A stretch of DNA of 64,000 nucleotides from Desulfococcus multivorans (GTDB lineage Bacteria > Desulfobacterota > Desulfobacteria > Desulfobacterales > Desulfococcaceae), in NCBI RefSeq assembly GCF_001854245.1, contig NZ_CP015381.1, forward strand, positions 1,018,001 to 1,082,000. Reading direction: 5' to 3'. The translations under genes were made by a program, and so were the position numbers. The notes under the pieces are model-generated. The model saw only the letters and a list, made by a program, of their open reading frames with translations, was not told the DNA's origin and did not search any database. Shown one piece after another: positions 21,211 through 30,461 of this stretch; position 1 is the stretch's first letter; the number at the start of each line of letters is the position of its first letter.

Positions 21211-23187
21211 TTACGCTTCCAGTTTCTGCCGATCGGCGAAGTCCATCATGACGCGTTCCCGGGCCTTGTCGATGCCCAGGGCCTTGCGCTTCTTGTCGAT
21301 GTGGGCGATCATCAACCGGGCCATCTCGTAGGGATCCGGCGTGAAACCCCATTTGCCGAGTCCCCATTCCTCTTCCATGCGCCGGAAGAGCATATCATGG
21401 AATTTCGTATCCTTGACGATGGGGAAGGTGACGCCGAAGACTGTGTAGACCCCCGAGGCGACGAAGTACTGCCCAATGGCGATGGCCTTTTCACTCATGT
21501 ATTCGGGGGCGGCGCCTGCAACTGGCAGGTCGGCGATGCTATCGCCGAGGCCGCCGGTTTTCACCATCTCGGTGCAGGCGATGAGGATACGGCTGTTATC
21601 TACGCAGGAACCCAAACCGAGAACGGGGGGCATGCCGACGGTTTCACAAACCTCGCTCAGTCCGGGGCCAGCCAAATGGGCGGCTTCGGGAGTCAGCAGG
21701 CCGGCTTTGGCAAGGGCGACTTGGGAGCAACCGGTCTGGACGACGAGGACATCGTTCCGGATCAACTCTTTGACCAACTCCACATGGACCCAATCCTGTT
21801 TGACGCGTGGGTTGGTGCAGCCCACCACGCCGGCGACACCGCGGATCCGGCCGTTGATGATGTTGTCGTTCAACGGTGTGTAGGAACCCCGGAAACTGCC
21901 GCCCAACATATAGTTGATGTATTCGTGGGAGAAGCCGTGGATGCCCATGTTGCGCATTTTCGGGATCTCGATGGGTTTGTTGCGGCTCTTAAAACGGGTA
22001 ATGGCTTTGATGACCATCTCATCGGTACATTCGCTGGGTTTGGTTTCATTGAACTGAATATGCTGAGCACCTTCGATATGGCACCGGTAGTTGGTTGTTA
22101 GCAGCGGGGTGCCATAACATTCGGCGACCTTGACCAAGCCTTGTTTGATGCACTGGACGTCCACAACCATGGCGTCGACGGCGCCGGTGACCAGAATGGC
22201 TTCGGTGGACATGAAGTTGCCGGCATGGGGCACGCCGTGGCGGGACATCATCTCCGCGCCGGAGCAGCACATGCCGACCAGGTTGATGCCCTTGGCGCCG
22301 GCATCCTTGGCTGCCTGGATCAGGGTCGGCTCGTTGACGGAAACGAGCATGGATTCGAACATGTTGGGTTCGTGACCGTGGACGATAACATTGACGTGAT
22401 CTTCCTTCAGAACACCCATGTTGACCTCAACCGCCACCGGTTTGGGGGTTCCGAACAGGATGTCCGAGATCTCCGTGGCCACCATGGAACCGCCCCATCC
22501 GTCGGCCAAGGCTGTCCGGCTGAACTGCTTGGTGAGGTTTTCAAAATCCTGGTCCACGCCCATATGTGTCCGGTGCATCATCTCCATGATTTCGCGCATG
22601 GAACCCCTTGGAATCATGTCGTATTTACGCCATGTCTCCTGAGTTTTTTTGGGGGCGCGCTGGGCAAAGGGAATTTCTCCCTCGACCTGGGTATAGGTTC
22701 TCTCAAGTTCCTTGTAGAGATCCATGGCGATATCCTCGGGCGTGCGCCCCTCGACTTCGATGCCAATGGATTGGGCCACCTGCTCCAGTTTCTGGACGTC
22801 CTTGATGCGGTACTCCGGTGCGTGGCCTTTTACGACTTCACGGAAGAGATCCAGCATGCCCATGCCGTGATCGGTGTGGGCGGCTGATCCGGAAGCCACC
22901 GCCCGGGCGAAGTTTCGGGCCATGATGGTGTCAATGGTTGCGCCGCAGACACCGACCTTGCCGTAAGGGTCCTTGGCGTTCAAACGGCATGGCCCCATGA
23001 AACAGTGTTTGCAACAGGCGGAGTCCGCACCGATGGGGCAGGCCTTCATGGATATCGCCCGATCAAAGGCGGTCTCGACGCCGTCACGCCGGGCCTTCTC
23101 CAGCATCTGAACCGTAGCGTCGCAAATGGTGAGGTCTCGCAGATTGACGGGTGCCTCGATGGTTTTGGAAATTTTTTTCTCTGCCAT
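21211..23187 (-). CDS. cooS: CooS, anaerobic Ni-Fe-S carbon monoxide dehydrogenase catalytic subunit
   Basis: Interconverts CO and CO2 with low-potential electrons. 658 residues, slightly above the usual 630-640. The N-terminal cluster-binding cysteines are in CPIGADSACCKHCFMGPCR; further cysteines of the NiFeS C-cluster occur in GMCCSGAEMMSRHG, VVGCTNPR, VQTGCSQVAL and GLGSCVDNSR. The start is the ATG at 23187 after AAGGGAGAAAAC; 28 residues upstream (TTG/GTG starts) look non-coding. No cooF, cooC or acetyl-CoA synthase gene is beside it, so it appears to be a lone CODH. Promoter at 23416-23444, with a palindrome over the start site. Confidence 0.97.
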   Translation of the reverse strand: MAEKKISKTIEAPVNLRDLTICDATVQMLEKARRDGVETAFDRAISMKACPIGADSACCKHCFMGPCRLNAKDPYGKVGVCGATIDTIMARNFARAVASGSAAHTDHGMGMLDLFREVVKGHAPEYRIKDVQKLEQVAQSIGIEVEGRTPEDIAMDLYKELERTYTQVEGEIPFAQRAPKKTQETWRKYDMIPRGSMREIMEMMHRTHMGVDQDFENLTKQFSRTALADGWGGSMVATEISDILFGTPKPVAVEVNMGVLKEDHVNVIVHGHEPNMFESMLVSVNEPTLIQAAKDAGAKGINLVGMCCSGAEMMSRHGVPHAGNFMSTEAILVTGAVDAMVVDVQCIKQGLVKVAECYGTPLLTTNYRCHIEGAQHIQFNETKPSECTDEMVIKAITRFKSRNKPIEIPKMRNMGIHGFSHEYINYMLGGSFRGSYTPLNDNIINGRIRGVAGVVGCTNPRVKQDWVHVELVKELIRNDVLVVQTGCSQVALAKAGLLTPEAAHLAGPGLSEVCETVGMPPVLGLGSCVDNSRILIACTEMVKTGGLGDSIADLPVAGAAPEYMSEKAIAIGQYFVASGVYTVFGVTFPIVKDTKFHDMLFRRMEEEWGLGKWGFTPDPYEMARLMIAHIDKKRKALGIDKARERVMMDFADRQKLEA

Positions 23188-23397
23188 GTTTTCTCCCTTC
23201 GTGGAAAGATTATGTTTGGTTGAAAAGCCGATACGCGGGGCTGAACCGCGCTTTTTAAACTTGTCAGGCAAAATCCGGCATTGTGTATGCGCTTTTTCGG
23301 GATGCTGTCATCCATAGCATTGAACGCCATGGAGGGATTGTCGCACTTATATGATTATATGGGATATTTTTGATGATTACAGGCACTTGATTCTTAA

Positions 23398-23412
23398 TAG
23401 TAATTGTTACTA
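23398..23412. promoter_or_regulatory. Palindrome at the predicted cooS transcription start
   Basis: TAGTAA-TTG-TTACTA, 6-bp arms with a 3-nt spacer. The predicted +1 of the cooS promoter (about 23409) falls inside it, a classic repressor position. It does not resemble a CooA box (TGTCG-N6-CGACA). The regulator is unknown. Confidence 0.45.
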
Positions 23413-23415
23413 ATT

Positions 23416-23444
23416 AATTTAGAGGAAAGCGTCGGCCTTGTCAA
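23416..23444 (-). promoter_or_regulatory. Sigma-70-like promoter of cooS
   Basis: Minus strand: -35 TTGACA (23444-23439), 17-nt spacer, -10 TAAATT (23421-23416). It predicts an unusually long leader of about 220 nt before the cooS ATG. Confidence 0.62.
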
Positions 23445-23507
23445 TCAAAATTTTAACAAAATTCAGGCGGGATAGACCCGACGTGTGGCGATCCTTCGGC
23501 ATTGGGG

Positions 23508-23536
23508 TTGACAGTCCCGGGCATGTGTTGGATAAC
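23508..23536 (+). promoter_or_regulatory. Sigma-70-like promoter of lnt-prfB
   Basis: -35 TTGACA (23508-23513), 17-nt spacer, -10 GATAAC (23531-23536), about 55 nt before the lnt ATG. It is divergent from the cooS promoter; together they explain most of the 411-bp gap at 23188-23598, in which I see no gene. Confidence 0.5.
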
Positions 23537-23598
23537 CCATCGCAAAATTTTACAGAGGGGAACATCCACGACAATCTCGTGCGGATATTTGGGAACCC

Positions 23599-25206
23599 AT
23601 GGAAACGCTGAACCGATATTTCGTCGAACGGACCGACGACCTTCTTGCCGCAGGGGCGGGATTGTTGCTCACTGCCGCCTACCCCGATGTCGATTTGGAC
23701 TGGATCGCATGGGCGGCGTTGGTGCCGTTGCTGACGGCACTGAAGGGCGCCTCCGTCCGGACCGCTTTCCGTCGAGGAATGGTGACGGGAATGGTCCATT
23801 ACCTGACCCTGATTTACTGGTTGGTCCACACCATGCGGACCTACGGCGGGCTGCCCTGGTACCTCGCCGTTCCGCCGCTGTTCCTTCTTTCCGCCTATCT
23901 GTCCCTCTATATCGGCGTCTTCGCCGCGGCGTTAGCGAGGATTCCGGGAGTCGCCCCGGCCATGGCGGCGGCTCCGATGCTCTGGACAGGGTTGGAATAT
24001 CTCCGTGCCTCTCTTCTGTCCGGGTTTCCATGGGAACTTTTAGGGTATTCCCAATATCGGCATTTGCATCTTATCCAGATTTCCGATATATCAGGTGTGT
24101 ATGGGGTCTCTTTCCTGGTGGTGATGGGGAATGCCGTTCTTTTTCTATCGTTCGCCGCATTGACCCGGCGTCCATGGCAGGGACGACCGATAAGGGGGCG
24201 CCATGTCCTGAGCGGTCTCGCGGCTGTTCTCACAGCCGTCGTCGGGGTGTGGGGGTACGGCGTTTTTCGCCTTCAGGCCACAGGACAGGCCGTGGCCGCG
24301 GCACCGACACTCCGGGCTGCCGTTGTTCAGGGCAACATCGACCAGATGATTAAATGGGATCCGGCCTTTCAGGAGCAGACCGTCGAGAAATACCTGATCC
24401 TATCCCGAAGCATCACTCCAAAGGCGGATCTCGTGGTCTGGCCCGAAACCGCCGTTCCCTTTTATTTTCTGAACGAGCCGAAGCTGACCGAACGCGTTGT
24501 CCGGGGCGTCCGGGAGAGCGGCGCTTATTACGTCATCGGCAGTCCGGCCTTCGAACAGATAAACGGTGATATCGCCTATTACAACAGTGCCTACCTCATT
24601 TCACCCGACGGTCGGCCGACGGGGCGATACGACAAGGTGCATCTCGTGCCCTTTGGGGAATATGTGCCGCTTAGGCAATGGTTGCCGTTTGTCCGAAAAC
24701 TGGTGGCTCATGTGGGTGATTTCAAGACCGGAGAAATGGGAAAAACGCTTGTTGTGGAGGGCTCCGAAAGACTGTTTTCGGCGGCGGATCGATCCGACAT
24801 CAGGATCGGAATCCTGATCTGTTACGAAATCATTTTTTCGGACCTGGCTCGAGCCGCCGCAAAAAACGATGCGCGGATTCTGGTCAACGTCACCAATGAT
24901 GCATGGTACGGCCGCAGCAGCGCACCCTATCAGCATTTTTCCATGGCGGTTTTCCGGGCGGTGGAAAACCGACGGGCGCTGATTCGATCGGCCAACACCG
25001 GCATCAGCGGATTCGTGGATCCTACGGGGCGGATCGGCGGTATGACGCCGCTCTTTGTCGATGCCGTTCTGGCGCAGAATCTGCCGGTACTGTCCGAAAA
25101 AACTGTTTACACCCGAACGGGAGACTGGTTTGCGGCGACCTGTCTCGGGATTACCTTAATAACGATAATGAGGGAAATTTTCAGGAGGAAAAAACATGAA
25201 CGTTGA
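23599..25206 (+). CDS. lnt: Lnt, apolipoprotein N-acyltransferase
   Basis: Adds the third acyl chain to lipoproteins at the periplasmic face of the inner membrane. 535 residues, in the family range. Several N-terminal hydrophobic helices are followed by a nitrilase-type domain with the catalytic Glu in VVWPETAVPF, the Lys in YDKVHLVPFGEYVP and the Cys in IGILICYEIIF. It also has NVTNDAWYGRSSAPYQHF and RSANTGISGFVDP, and a final C-terminal helix. All three catalytic residues are present. Its stop lies inside the prfB start (11-bp overlap), so the two are translationally linked. Confidence 0.96.
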   Translation: METLNRYFVERTDDLLAAGAGLLLTAAYPDVDLDWIAWAALVPLLTALKGASVRTAFRRGMVTGMVHYLTLIYWLVHTMRTYGGLPWYLAVPPLFLLSAYLSLYIGVFAAALARIPGVAPAMAAAPMLWTGLEYLRASLLSGFPWELLGYSQYRHLHLIQISDISGVYGVSFLVVMGNAVLFLSFAALTRRPWQGRPIRGRHVLSGLAAVLTAVVGVWGYGVFRLQATGQAVAAAPTLRAAVVQGNIDQMIKWDPAFQEQTVEKYLILSRSITPKADLVVWPETAVPFYFLNEPKLTERVVRGVRESGAYYVIGSPAFEQINGDIAYYNSAYLISPDGRPTGRYDKVHLVPFGEYVPLRQWLPFVRKLVAHVGDFKTGEMGKTLVVEGSERLFSAADRSDIRIGILICYEIIFSDLARAAAKNDARILVNVTNDAWYGRSSAPYQHFSMAVFRAVENRRALIRSANTGISGFVDPTGRIGGMTPLFVDAVLAQNLPVLSEKTVYTRTGDWFAATCLGITLITIMREIFRRKKHER

Positions 25207-26294
25207 ACTGAAACAGACGATCAGGGATATGCACGCCAAACTCGGACAGTTAAGAGGGTATCTTTGACCTGGCGGGAAAGGAGAGACGCCTCGCGGAAAT
25301 TGAAAAGATCAGCGCGGCTCAAGGGTTTTGGGAGCATCCCGAGGAAAGCAAGCTGATTTTGAAGGAACGCACCTCCATCGCCCACAAGGTCGATGAATAC
25401 AGAAAGCTCGTTCAGGATTTGGAGGACGGGGAGTTGCTCCTGGACATGGCTCTGGAAGAAAACGATGCGGGGGTCGAGGCCGAAGCGGCGCGGGACATCC
25501 TCGCCCTTGAAAATCGGATCAAAAGATTTTCCCTGGACCTCATGCTTGACGGTGAGAACGATGAGAACAGCGCCATCGTTTCCATCAATGCCGGCGCCGG
25601 CGGAACCGAAGCTCAGGATTGGGCGGAGATGCTGTTTCGAATGTACGCCAGGTGGGTGGAGCGGAAAGGCTACAAGAGTGAAATCATCGATCTGCAACCC
25701 GGAGACGAAGCCGGCATCAAAAGTGTCACGTTTACGGCCGAGGGGCGCTATGCTTATGGGTATCTCAGGTCCGAAAAGGGGATCCATCGATTGGTGAGGA
25801 TTTCACCTTTCAATGCCGGGGGAAAGCGACATACCTCGTTTGCCTCGGTATTTGTTTTTCCGGAACTGGACAATGAGATTGTCGTCGATATCGATGAGAA
25901 GGATCTCCGGGTGGATGTCTACCGGGCGAGCGGCGCCGGAGGACAGCATGTCAACAAGACCAGCAGCGCCGTCAGGCTGACACACCTGCCCACGGGGATC
26001 GTGGTGCAGTGTCAGCAGGAAAAATCCCAGCATCGCAATAAGGATCTGGCCATGAAGGTCCTGCGCTCCCGCCTCTATGAGTTCGAAAAACGGAAACAGG
26101 ATGAAAAAATCCAGGAGATGACCGCCGGAAAGGACGACATCGCATGGGGCAACCAGATTCGTTCCTATGTACTCCATCCCTACCAGATGGTGAAGGATCA
26201 CCGAATCGGACTGGATGTCGGTAACGTGAACAGCGTCCTCGATGGGGATATCGACGAGTTCATCGAAGGCGTCCTCCTGGCCCGTAAATCCTGA
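25196..26294 (+). CDS. prfB: PrfB, peptide chain release factor 2, with programmed +1 frameshift
   Basis: RF2 recognises UGA and UAA stops. The ATG at 25196 (after AGGAGGAAAAAAC) opens 23 codons that end CTT TGA at 25262-25267. A +1 shift at CTT resumes at GAC (25266) and reads to the stop at 26294. This makes a 365-residue protein, exactly RF2 length; the expressed coding sequence is 25196..25264 joined to 25266..26294. The second part has the hydrolysis motif GAGGQHVNK and the RF2-type SPFNAGGKRHTSF. Annotation from the second frame alone (from about 25359) would lose the N-terminus. It overlaps the end of lnt. Confidence 0.95.
25253..25268 (+). promoter_or_regulatory. RF2 autoregulatory frameshift site
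   Basis: AGAGGGTATCTTTGAC: an internal Shine-Dalgarno-like AGAGGG, the slippery CTT and the in-frame UGA followed by C (the weak stop context). From established knowledge, low RF2 lets the ribosome shift +1 at this site. It has the same layout as E. coli prfB. Confidence 0.92.
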
Positions 26295-26302
26295 GGGAGG
26301 TG

Positions 26303-26329
26303 CACCTCGCCGTAAATTTCGGCGGGGTG
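26303..26329. other. Hairpin between prfB and the HD-domain gene
   Basis: CACCTCGCCG (26303-26312) pairs with CGGCGGGGTG (26320-26329) with one G-T pair and a 7-nt loop. No U-tract follows, so it is a weak terminator or an mRNA-processing structure. Confidence 0.45.
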
Positions 26330-26358
26330 AACCGACTGAAGCAAGTCTCCCGGGAACC

Positions 26359-26949
26359 ATGAATCCTTATGATGTGATCTCCGAGTTTTACAGGCCGGGA
26401 TCGGGGCTCTACCGGACCCTGGTCCGCCACGGTGAACAGGTCGCCGCCAAGGCCGTGACCGTGGCCCGAGGCCTGACCGACCAGCGTCCCGACACGGCCT
26501 TCATCGAAGCAGCGGCCCTGCTCCACGATATCGGCATTTTCATGACCTGGGCTCCCGGAATCGGTTGTCGGGGGATCCACCCCTATGTCTGTCATGGGGT
26601 TTTGGGTCGGGAACTCCTTGAACACAAGGGGCTCTTCCGCCATGCCGGGGTATGCGAGCGTCATGTCGGGGTGGGCATCACTGTTGACGACATTATCCGG
26701 CAGTTCCTTCCCCTTCCCCGAAGGGATATGCGCCCTATTACCCTTGAAGAACAGATCATCGCCTATGCCGACAAATTTTACAGCAAAGGGAACGCCGCTG
26801 AAAAGCCGATGACGACGATTCTTGGGGATCTGGCCCGATTCGGGGCTGAAAAGACGGCGATCTTCTGTTCCTGGGCCGTTCGATTTGAGGGTTATGATCC
26901 CGCGGACCTGGAAGCGATGTTGCCTATTGGGCCGTCACGCGATTTCTGA
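26359..26949 (+). CDS. HD domain-containing phosphohydrolase
   Basis: A 196-residue predicted metal-dependent phosphohydrolase. The HD signature is ALLHDIGIF near residue 60, with a preceding His in LVRHGEQVAAKAVTVARGL and following His residues in HPYVCHG and CERHVGVG. That pattern fits the HDIG-type catalytic set. The substrate is unknown; homologous small HD proteins act on nucleotides. The start at 26359 (MNPYDVISEFY) is preceded by GGGAACC. An earlier in-frame ATG at 26242 lies inside prfB and gives a Ser/Pro/Arg-rich non-family extension. Its 3' end overlaps the convergent FAH gene by 26 bp. Confidence 0.82.
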   Translation: MNPYDVISEFYRPGSGLYRTLVRHGEQVAAKAVTVARGLTDQRPDTAFIEAAALLHDIGIFMTWAPGIGCRGIHPYVCHGVLGRELLEHKGLFRHAGVCERHVGVGITVDDIIRQFLPLPRRDMRPITLEEQIIAYADKFYSKGNAAEKPMTTILGDLARFGAEKTAIFCSWAVRFEGYDPADLEAMLPIGPSRDF

Positions 26950-27760
26950 TGGTGCCGATACCCTCGATGCTGCATTCCACGATGTCGCCGTCCGCAAGGG
27001 TTATCGGCGGATCTCTGAAAATGCCGACACCGGAAGGGGTGCCCGTCGAGACGATGTCTCCGGGAATGAGGGTGATGTCCCGGCTGACGTAATCGATGAT
27101 TGAAGGAATATCGAAGATCATGTCCCGGGTGGTTCCGGTCTGCATAACGCGACCGTTTACCCATGTTTCGAGTCGAAGATCGTTGACGTCCGAAAGCTCG
27201 TCGGGCGTCACGACAGCCGGGCCCAGGGGGGCGAAGGTATCGAAGGATTTCCCGCGGAACCACTGCCCGTCTCCGAATTGTGCCTCCCGTCCTGAAATGT
27301 CGTTCATCACGGCGAACCCCGCGATATGCTCGAAGGCGCGACGCCGATCGATCCGTTTTCCGGTCTTCCCGATGATGACGGCCAATTCTACCTCCCAGTC
27401 AATCTGACCGCTGGAGGCCGGCAGAAGGATGACGTCGGCCGGTCCGGTAAGGCTGCTCGGGGCCTTGGCGAACAGGAGTGGTGCGGTAGGGGGCTCGAAT
27501 CCGCCTTCCCGGGCGTGTTCAAGGTAATTTTTGCCCAGACAGATGATCTTTGACGGACGATGAACCGGTGGGCCGAGTCGGACCGCCATCGTCTCGCCGG
27601 GCGCCGAGAGGGCTGCTGCCTTCTTGAGCCAACCCCCGACAAAAAATTCTTCCCCGATGTCGGGGATATCCGGGAAGTGTTTACGCAGGTCGACGATCCT
27701 TCCGGCCTTCAGAAGACCGGGTCTTTCCATTCCGGCATCGCCAAAGCGTATCAGTCGCAT
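26924..27760 (-). CDS. Fumarylacetoacetate hydrolase (FAH) family protein
   Basis: A 278-residue member of the FAH superfamily, which hydrolyses or decarboxylates diketo acids with a divalent metal. The short N-terminal domain is followed by the core: KIICLGKNYLEHAREGG, the metal-binding Glu residues in DWEVELAVIIGK, AVMNDISGREAQF, QWFRGKSFDTFAPLGP and the C-terminal STGTPSGVG. The exact substrate cannot be read from sequence (acylpyruvase and ureidoglycolate lyase-like members look alike). It overlaps trmJ by 10 bp and is the last gene of ndk-trmJ-FAH. Confidence 0.9.
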   Translation of the reverse strand: MRLIRFGDAGMERPGLLKAGRIVDLRKHFPDIPDIGEEFFVGGWLKKAAALSAPGETMAVRLGPPVHRPSKIICLGKNYLEHAREGGFEPPTAPLLFAKAPSSLTGPADVILLPASSGQIDWEVELAVIIGKTGKRIDRRRAFEHIAGFAVMNDISGREAQFGDGQWFRGKSFDTFAPLGPAVVTPDELSDVNDLRLETWVNGRVMQTGTTRDMIFDIPSIIDYVSRDITLIPGDIVSTGTPSGVGIFRDPPITLADGDIVECSIEGIGTIRNRVTAQ

Positions 27761-28539
27761 TCCGCTGCTCCTTTACCCATAATCCGGTTCCGTTCGTCAC
27801 GGCGGCCGTCCCGGTAGCGCTTTTCGGCATACCAATCAACCTGTCGGATCAGACCCCGAATGATGCTGACCTCCCGGGCCCGCGCCTGGATACGCGTAAA
27901 GAACTGGCGCAGATGGTGCATCCAGTAGTCCGGGTTTTCGGGGTTGATGTAGCTGATCCGGATGAGGATATCCCTGAGCTGGTCGAGCATGGCGTCCAAC
28001 TCGCGCCGCTGGGCCATGCGCGGGGTGAAGGCCGGTTTTGACGGGACACAGGCGTTGAAAAGCTCGTAACACATGATCATGACCGCCTGGGCCAGATTCA
28101 GGGAAGAAAACTCGGCAGTGGGGATATGAACGAGTTCGTGGCACAGCCGAAGCTCCTCGTTGGACAACCCTCGGTCCTCTCGCCCGAAGACGACGGCCAC
28201 CTGGTTCTCCTGGGAAATCGAGACGATTTTCTCGGCCGTGGCGTCGGGTTTTCCGGTGCGACGTTGCCCTCCCAGGCGTGCGGTGGTGCCGATAACGTAA
28301 TGAAACGATTCGAGAGCCGCCTTCAGATCGGTTTGGCGCTGGATGGCCGCTACGGTATCCAGACAGCCGTGGGTGGCCATTTTCCGAATTTTTTCGAGAT
28401 CGTAATCCCGGGGGTCAACGACGATAAGCCTGTCGATGCCCATGTTTCTCATAGCCCGGACCGCAGCCCCGATATTTTCGGGATACCGGGGCTGGTTCAG
28501 GACGATGGTGATGTTTTTCAGCTTGACGGTTTCGGTCAT
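27751..28539 (-). CDS. trmJ: TrmJ-like tRNA (cytidine/uridine-2'-O-)-methyltransferase
   Basis: SPOUT-class RNA methyltransferase of 262 residues. The N-terminal motif [20 protein letters not shown], the central [15 protein letters not shown] and the knot motif [16 protein letters not shown] are those of TrmJ/LasT proteins, which methylate position 32 of tRNAs. The helical C-terminal extension is present. The ATG overlaps the ndk stop (ATGA). Confidence 0.9.
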   Translation of the reverse strand: MTETVKLKNITIVLNQPRYPENIGAAVRAMRNMGIDRLIVVDPRDYDLEKIRKMATHGCLDTVAAIQRQTDLKAALESFHYVIGTTARLGGQRRTGKPDATAEKIVSISQENQVAVVFGREDRGLSNEELRLCHELVHIPTAEFSSLNLAQAVMIMCYELFNACVPSKPAFTPRMAQRRELDAMLDQLRDILIRISYINPENPDYWMHHLRQFFTRIQARAREVSIIRGLIRQVDWYAEKRYRDGRRDERNRIMGKGAAECD

Positions 28540-28958
28540 CCGCCGACGATTTCGAATTGGTTGAAAAAATAAGCGATCTCGAAAGCGGCTGTTTCGGGGG
28601 CGTCGGATCCGTGAACCACGTTTTTCTCGATGTCCGTGGCAAAATCCCTTCGGATGGTCCCTTCCGCGGCATCCTTGAAGTTGGTGGCGCCCATCAGTTC
28701 GCGGTTTCTGGCAATGACGTTGTCGCCCTCGAGGACCATGACCACGGCCGGCCCCGAACTCATAAACGTCGTGAGGCTGTCGAAAAACGGGCGTTCCCGG
28801 TGAACAGCGTAAAATCCTTCGGCCTGCGTCCGGGTCATATGAACCATCTTCATGGCGACGATGCGGATGCCCGCCGATTCAAAGCGCTTGACGACCTCTC
28901 CGATCAGTCCCCTGGCCACTCCGTCGGGCTTGATGATGGATAAAGTTCTTTCAGTCAT
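28536..28958 (-). CDS. ndk: Ndk, nucleoside diphosphate kinase
   Basis: Balances NTP pools by phosphate transfer through a phospho-histidine. 140 residues, the standard length. It starts [17 protein letters not shown] and carries the active-site His in [13 protein letters not shown] start it at the ATG at 28958; 12 further in-frame codons upstream are not family-like. AAAGGA precedes it at slightly long spacing. First gene of a three-gene minus-strand operon. Confidence 0.97.
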   Translation of the reverse strand: MTERTLSIIKPDGVARGLIGEVVKRFESAGIRIVAMKMVHMTRTQAEGFYAVHRERPFFDSLTTFMSSGPAVVMVLEGDNVIARNRELMGATNFKDAAEGTIRRDFATDIEKNVVHGSDAPETAAFEIAYFFNQFEIVGG

Positions 28959-28997
28959 GACGTAGCGATTCCTTTCATGGGTTGTAAGTTCCATGGT

Positions 28998-29026
28998 CCC
29001 ATATCAGAAGGCGGATGGCAAGTCAA
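28998..29026 (-). promoter_or_regulatory. Possible promoter of ndk
   Basis: Minus strand: -35 TTGACT (29026-29021), 17-nt spacer, weak -10 TATGGG (29003-28998), about 40 nt before the ndk ATG. Confidence 0.42.
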
Positions 29027-29447
29027 CCGACAACAAAAGCTTTTACTTTATATAAAAATCAAGATGTTATGTTAAGTCCCGGATGGGAGGGAAGCCCCAG
29101 GGCGGCATCTGAAAACGGCCGTCGTGAAAAGATAGCGTTATAATTTGACAAGTTTCCTATATGATAACAAGATTTTGGATCAAAATAACGAACGACTTGG
29201 GGCGGTATTAAAATGCCGTTTGCATTGCCTGAGACAATTGTGATAGAAACTTTTTTAACGCCGGATCATGATTTTGGACGGTAATATCACTTGCCTGCGT
29301 ATGATGGAACCAACGCCCCACGCACCGCCCTGCCTGAAAACGGTCGGAAAGTCTATCATCCGGTCTGAAAACATCACTTCTCGGTTCGATCCGATACGGT
29401 CGCATTGGGCGCCGCGGTAGAACCGTGAGAATCGTCGGATAACAATT
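29027..29447. other. Intergenic region between divergent ndk and phoH
   Basis: 421 bp; no gene seen. AT-rich around 29040-29190, with a TTGACA near 29148 but no well-spaced -10. A minus-strand reading frame that crosses into phoH (to 29675) is antisense noise. The region probably holds the phoH operon promoter, which I could not place. Confidence 0.5.
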
Positions 29448-30461
29448 ATGCAGGATATAACGAAAAATCATGCCGAGGATGTCTCGCCTGAAGGTCATAT
29501 TGATAAGATAACCTTTTCGGATATTGAGACGTCCCGTCAACTTTTCGGGGAGCACAACCGAAATCTTCTGAGGGTCGCGGCCGGAACGGACTGCCGTATT
29601 CATGCCAGGGGGAACACGGTTTTCATCGAGGGGGATCCAATATCGACGGATCTCGCCCGGAACATCCTCCAGCAACTCTACGATCTTCTGAAAAACGGAT
29701 ACCCCGTTTATGCCAACGATATCGATTACGCCGTCAGTCTGCTGAGTCGTGACGACCGGACCCGCCTGAAGGATATCTTCATGGATACGGTCTATGTCAC
29801 TTCCAAGAAGCGTTCCATCACGCCGAAGAGTCCGTCTCAGAAAGCTTATATCGATGCTATGCGACAGTTCGACATTGTTTTCGGCATCGGACCCGCCGGT
29901 ACCGGAAAAACCTATCTCGCCATGGCCATGGCGGTGGCGGCCCTGTCAAAAGGTACCGTCAACCGGATCATTCTCACCCGCCCCGCCGTCGAGGCCGGGG
30001 AGACTTTAGGGTTTCTTCCGGGAGATCTTACAGACAAGGTGGACCCTTACCTCCGCCCGCTTTATGATGCCCTTCATGATATGATGCGATTTGAAAAGGC
30101 CTCCAAACTGATGGAACAAGGCGTCATCGAGGTGGCCCCTATCGCCTTCATGCGCGGCCGAACTCTCAACGATTCCTTTATTATTCTCGACGAGGCTCAA
30201 AACACGACCTCCGAGCAAATGAAAATGTTTCTGACCCGCATCGGATTCAGTTCGAAAGCGGTGATAACCGGAGACGTCACCCAGGTAGATCTGCCGCCTA
30301 ACCGGACATCGGGACTGATTGAGGCCCGGGATATTCTCCAGGACATCAAGGGCATCCAGTTTGTATTTTTTTCCAAGGCCGACGTGGTGCGGCACCGCCT
30401 GGTGCAGGACGTCATCGATGCCTATGAAAAGCTGGACGAGATGAAACGGAAGGAAAAATGA
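29448..30461 (+). CDS. ybeZ: PhoH family ATPase (PhoH-like, ybeZ type)
   Basis: A 337-residue cytoplasmic P-loop protein. An N-terminal nucleic-acid-binding-like segment (residues 1-110, DCRIHARGNTVFIEGD) precedes the ATPase domain: Walker A FGIGPAGTGKTYLAMAMA near residue 150, Walker B DSFIILDEAQNTT and ITGDVTQVDLP. It is always near ybeY in many bacteria and linked to ribosome/RNA metabolism. Its stop overlaps the pgpH start (ATGA). The ribosome-binding site is weak. Confidence 0.93.
   Translation: MQDITKNHAEDVSPEGHIDKITFSDIETSRQLFGEHNRNLLRVAAGTDCRIHARGNTVFIEGDPISTDLARNILQQLYDLLKNGYPVYANDIDYAVSLLSRDDRTRLKDIFMDTVYVTSKKRSITPKSPSQKAYIDAMRQFDIVFGIGPAGTGKTYLAMAMAVAALSKGTVNRIILTRPAVEAGETLGFLPGDLTDKVDPYLRPLYDALHDMMRFEKASKLMEQGVIEVAPIAFMRGRTLNDSFIILDEAQNTTSEQMKMFLTRIGFSSKAVITGDVTQVDLPPNRTSGLIEARDILQDIKGIQFVFFSKADVVRHRLVQDVIDAYEKLDEMKRKEK

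Noticed and set aside
29208-29675. Minus-strand frame before and inside phoH
   Set aside because: No ribosome-binding site or family-like sequence, and it overlaps the PhoH N-terminus.
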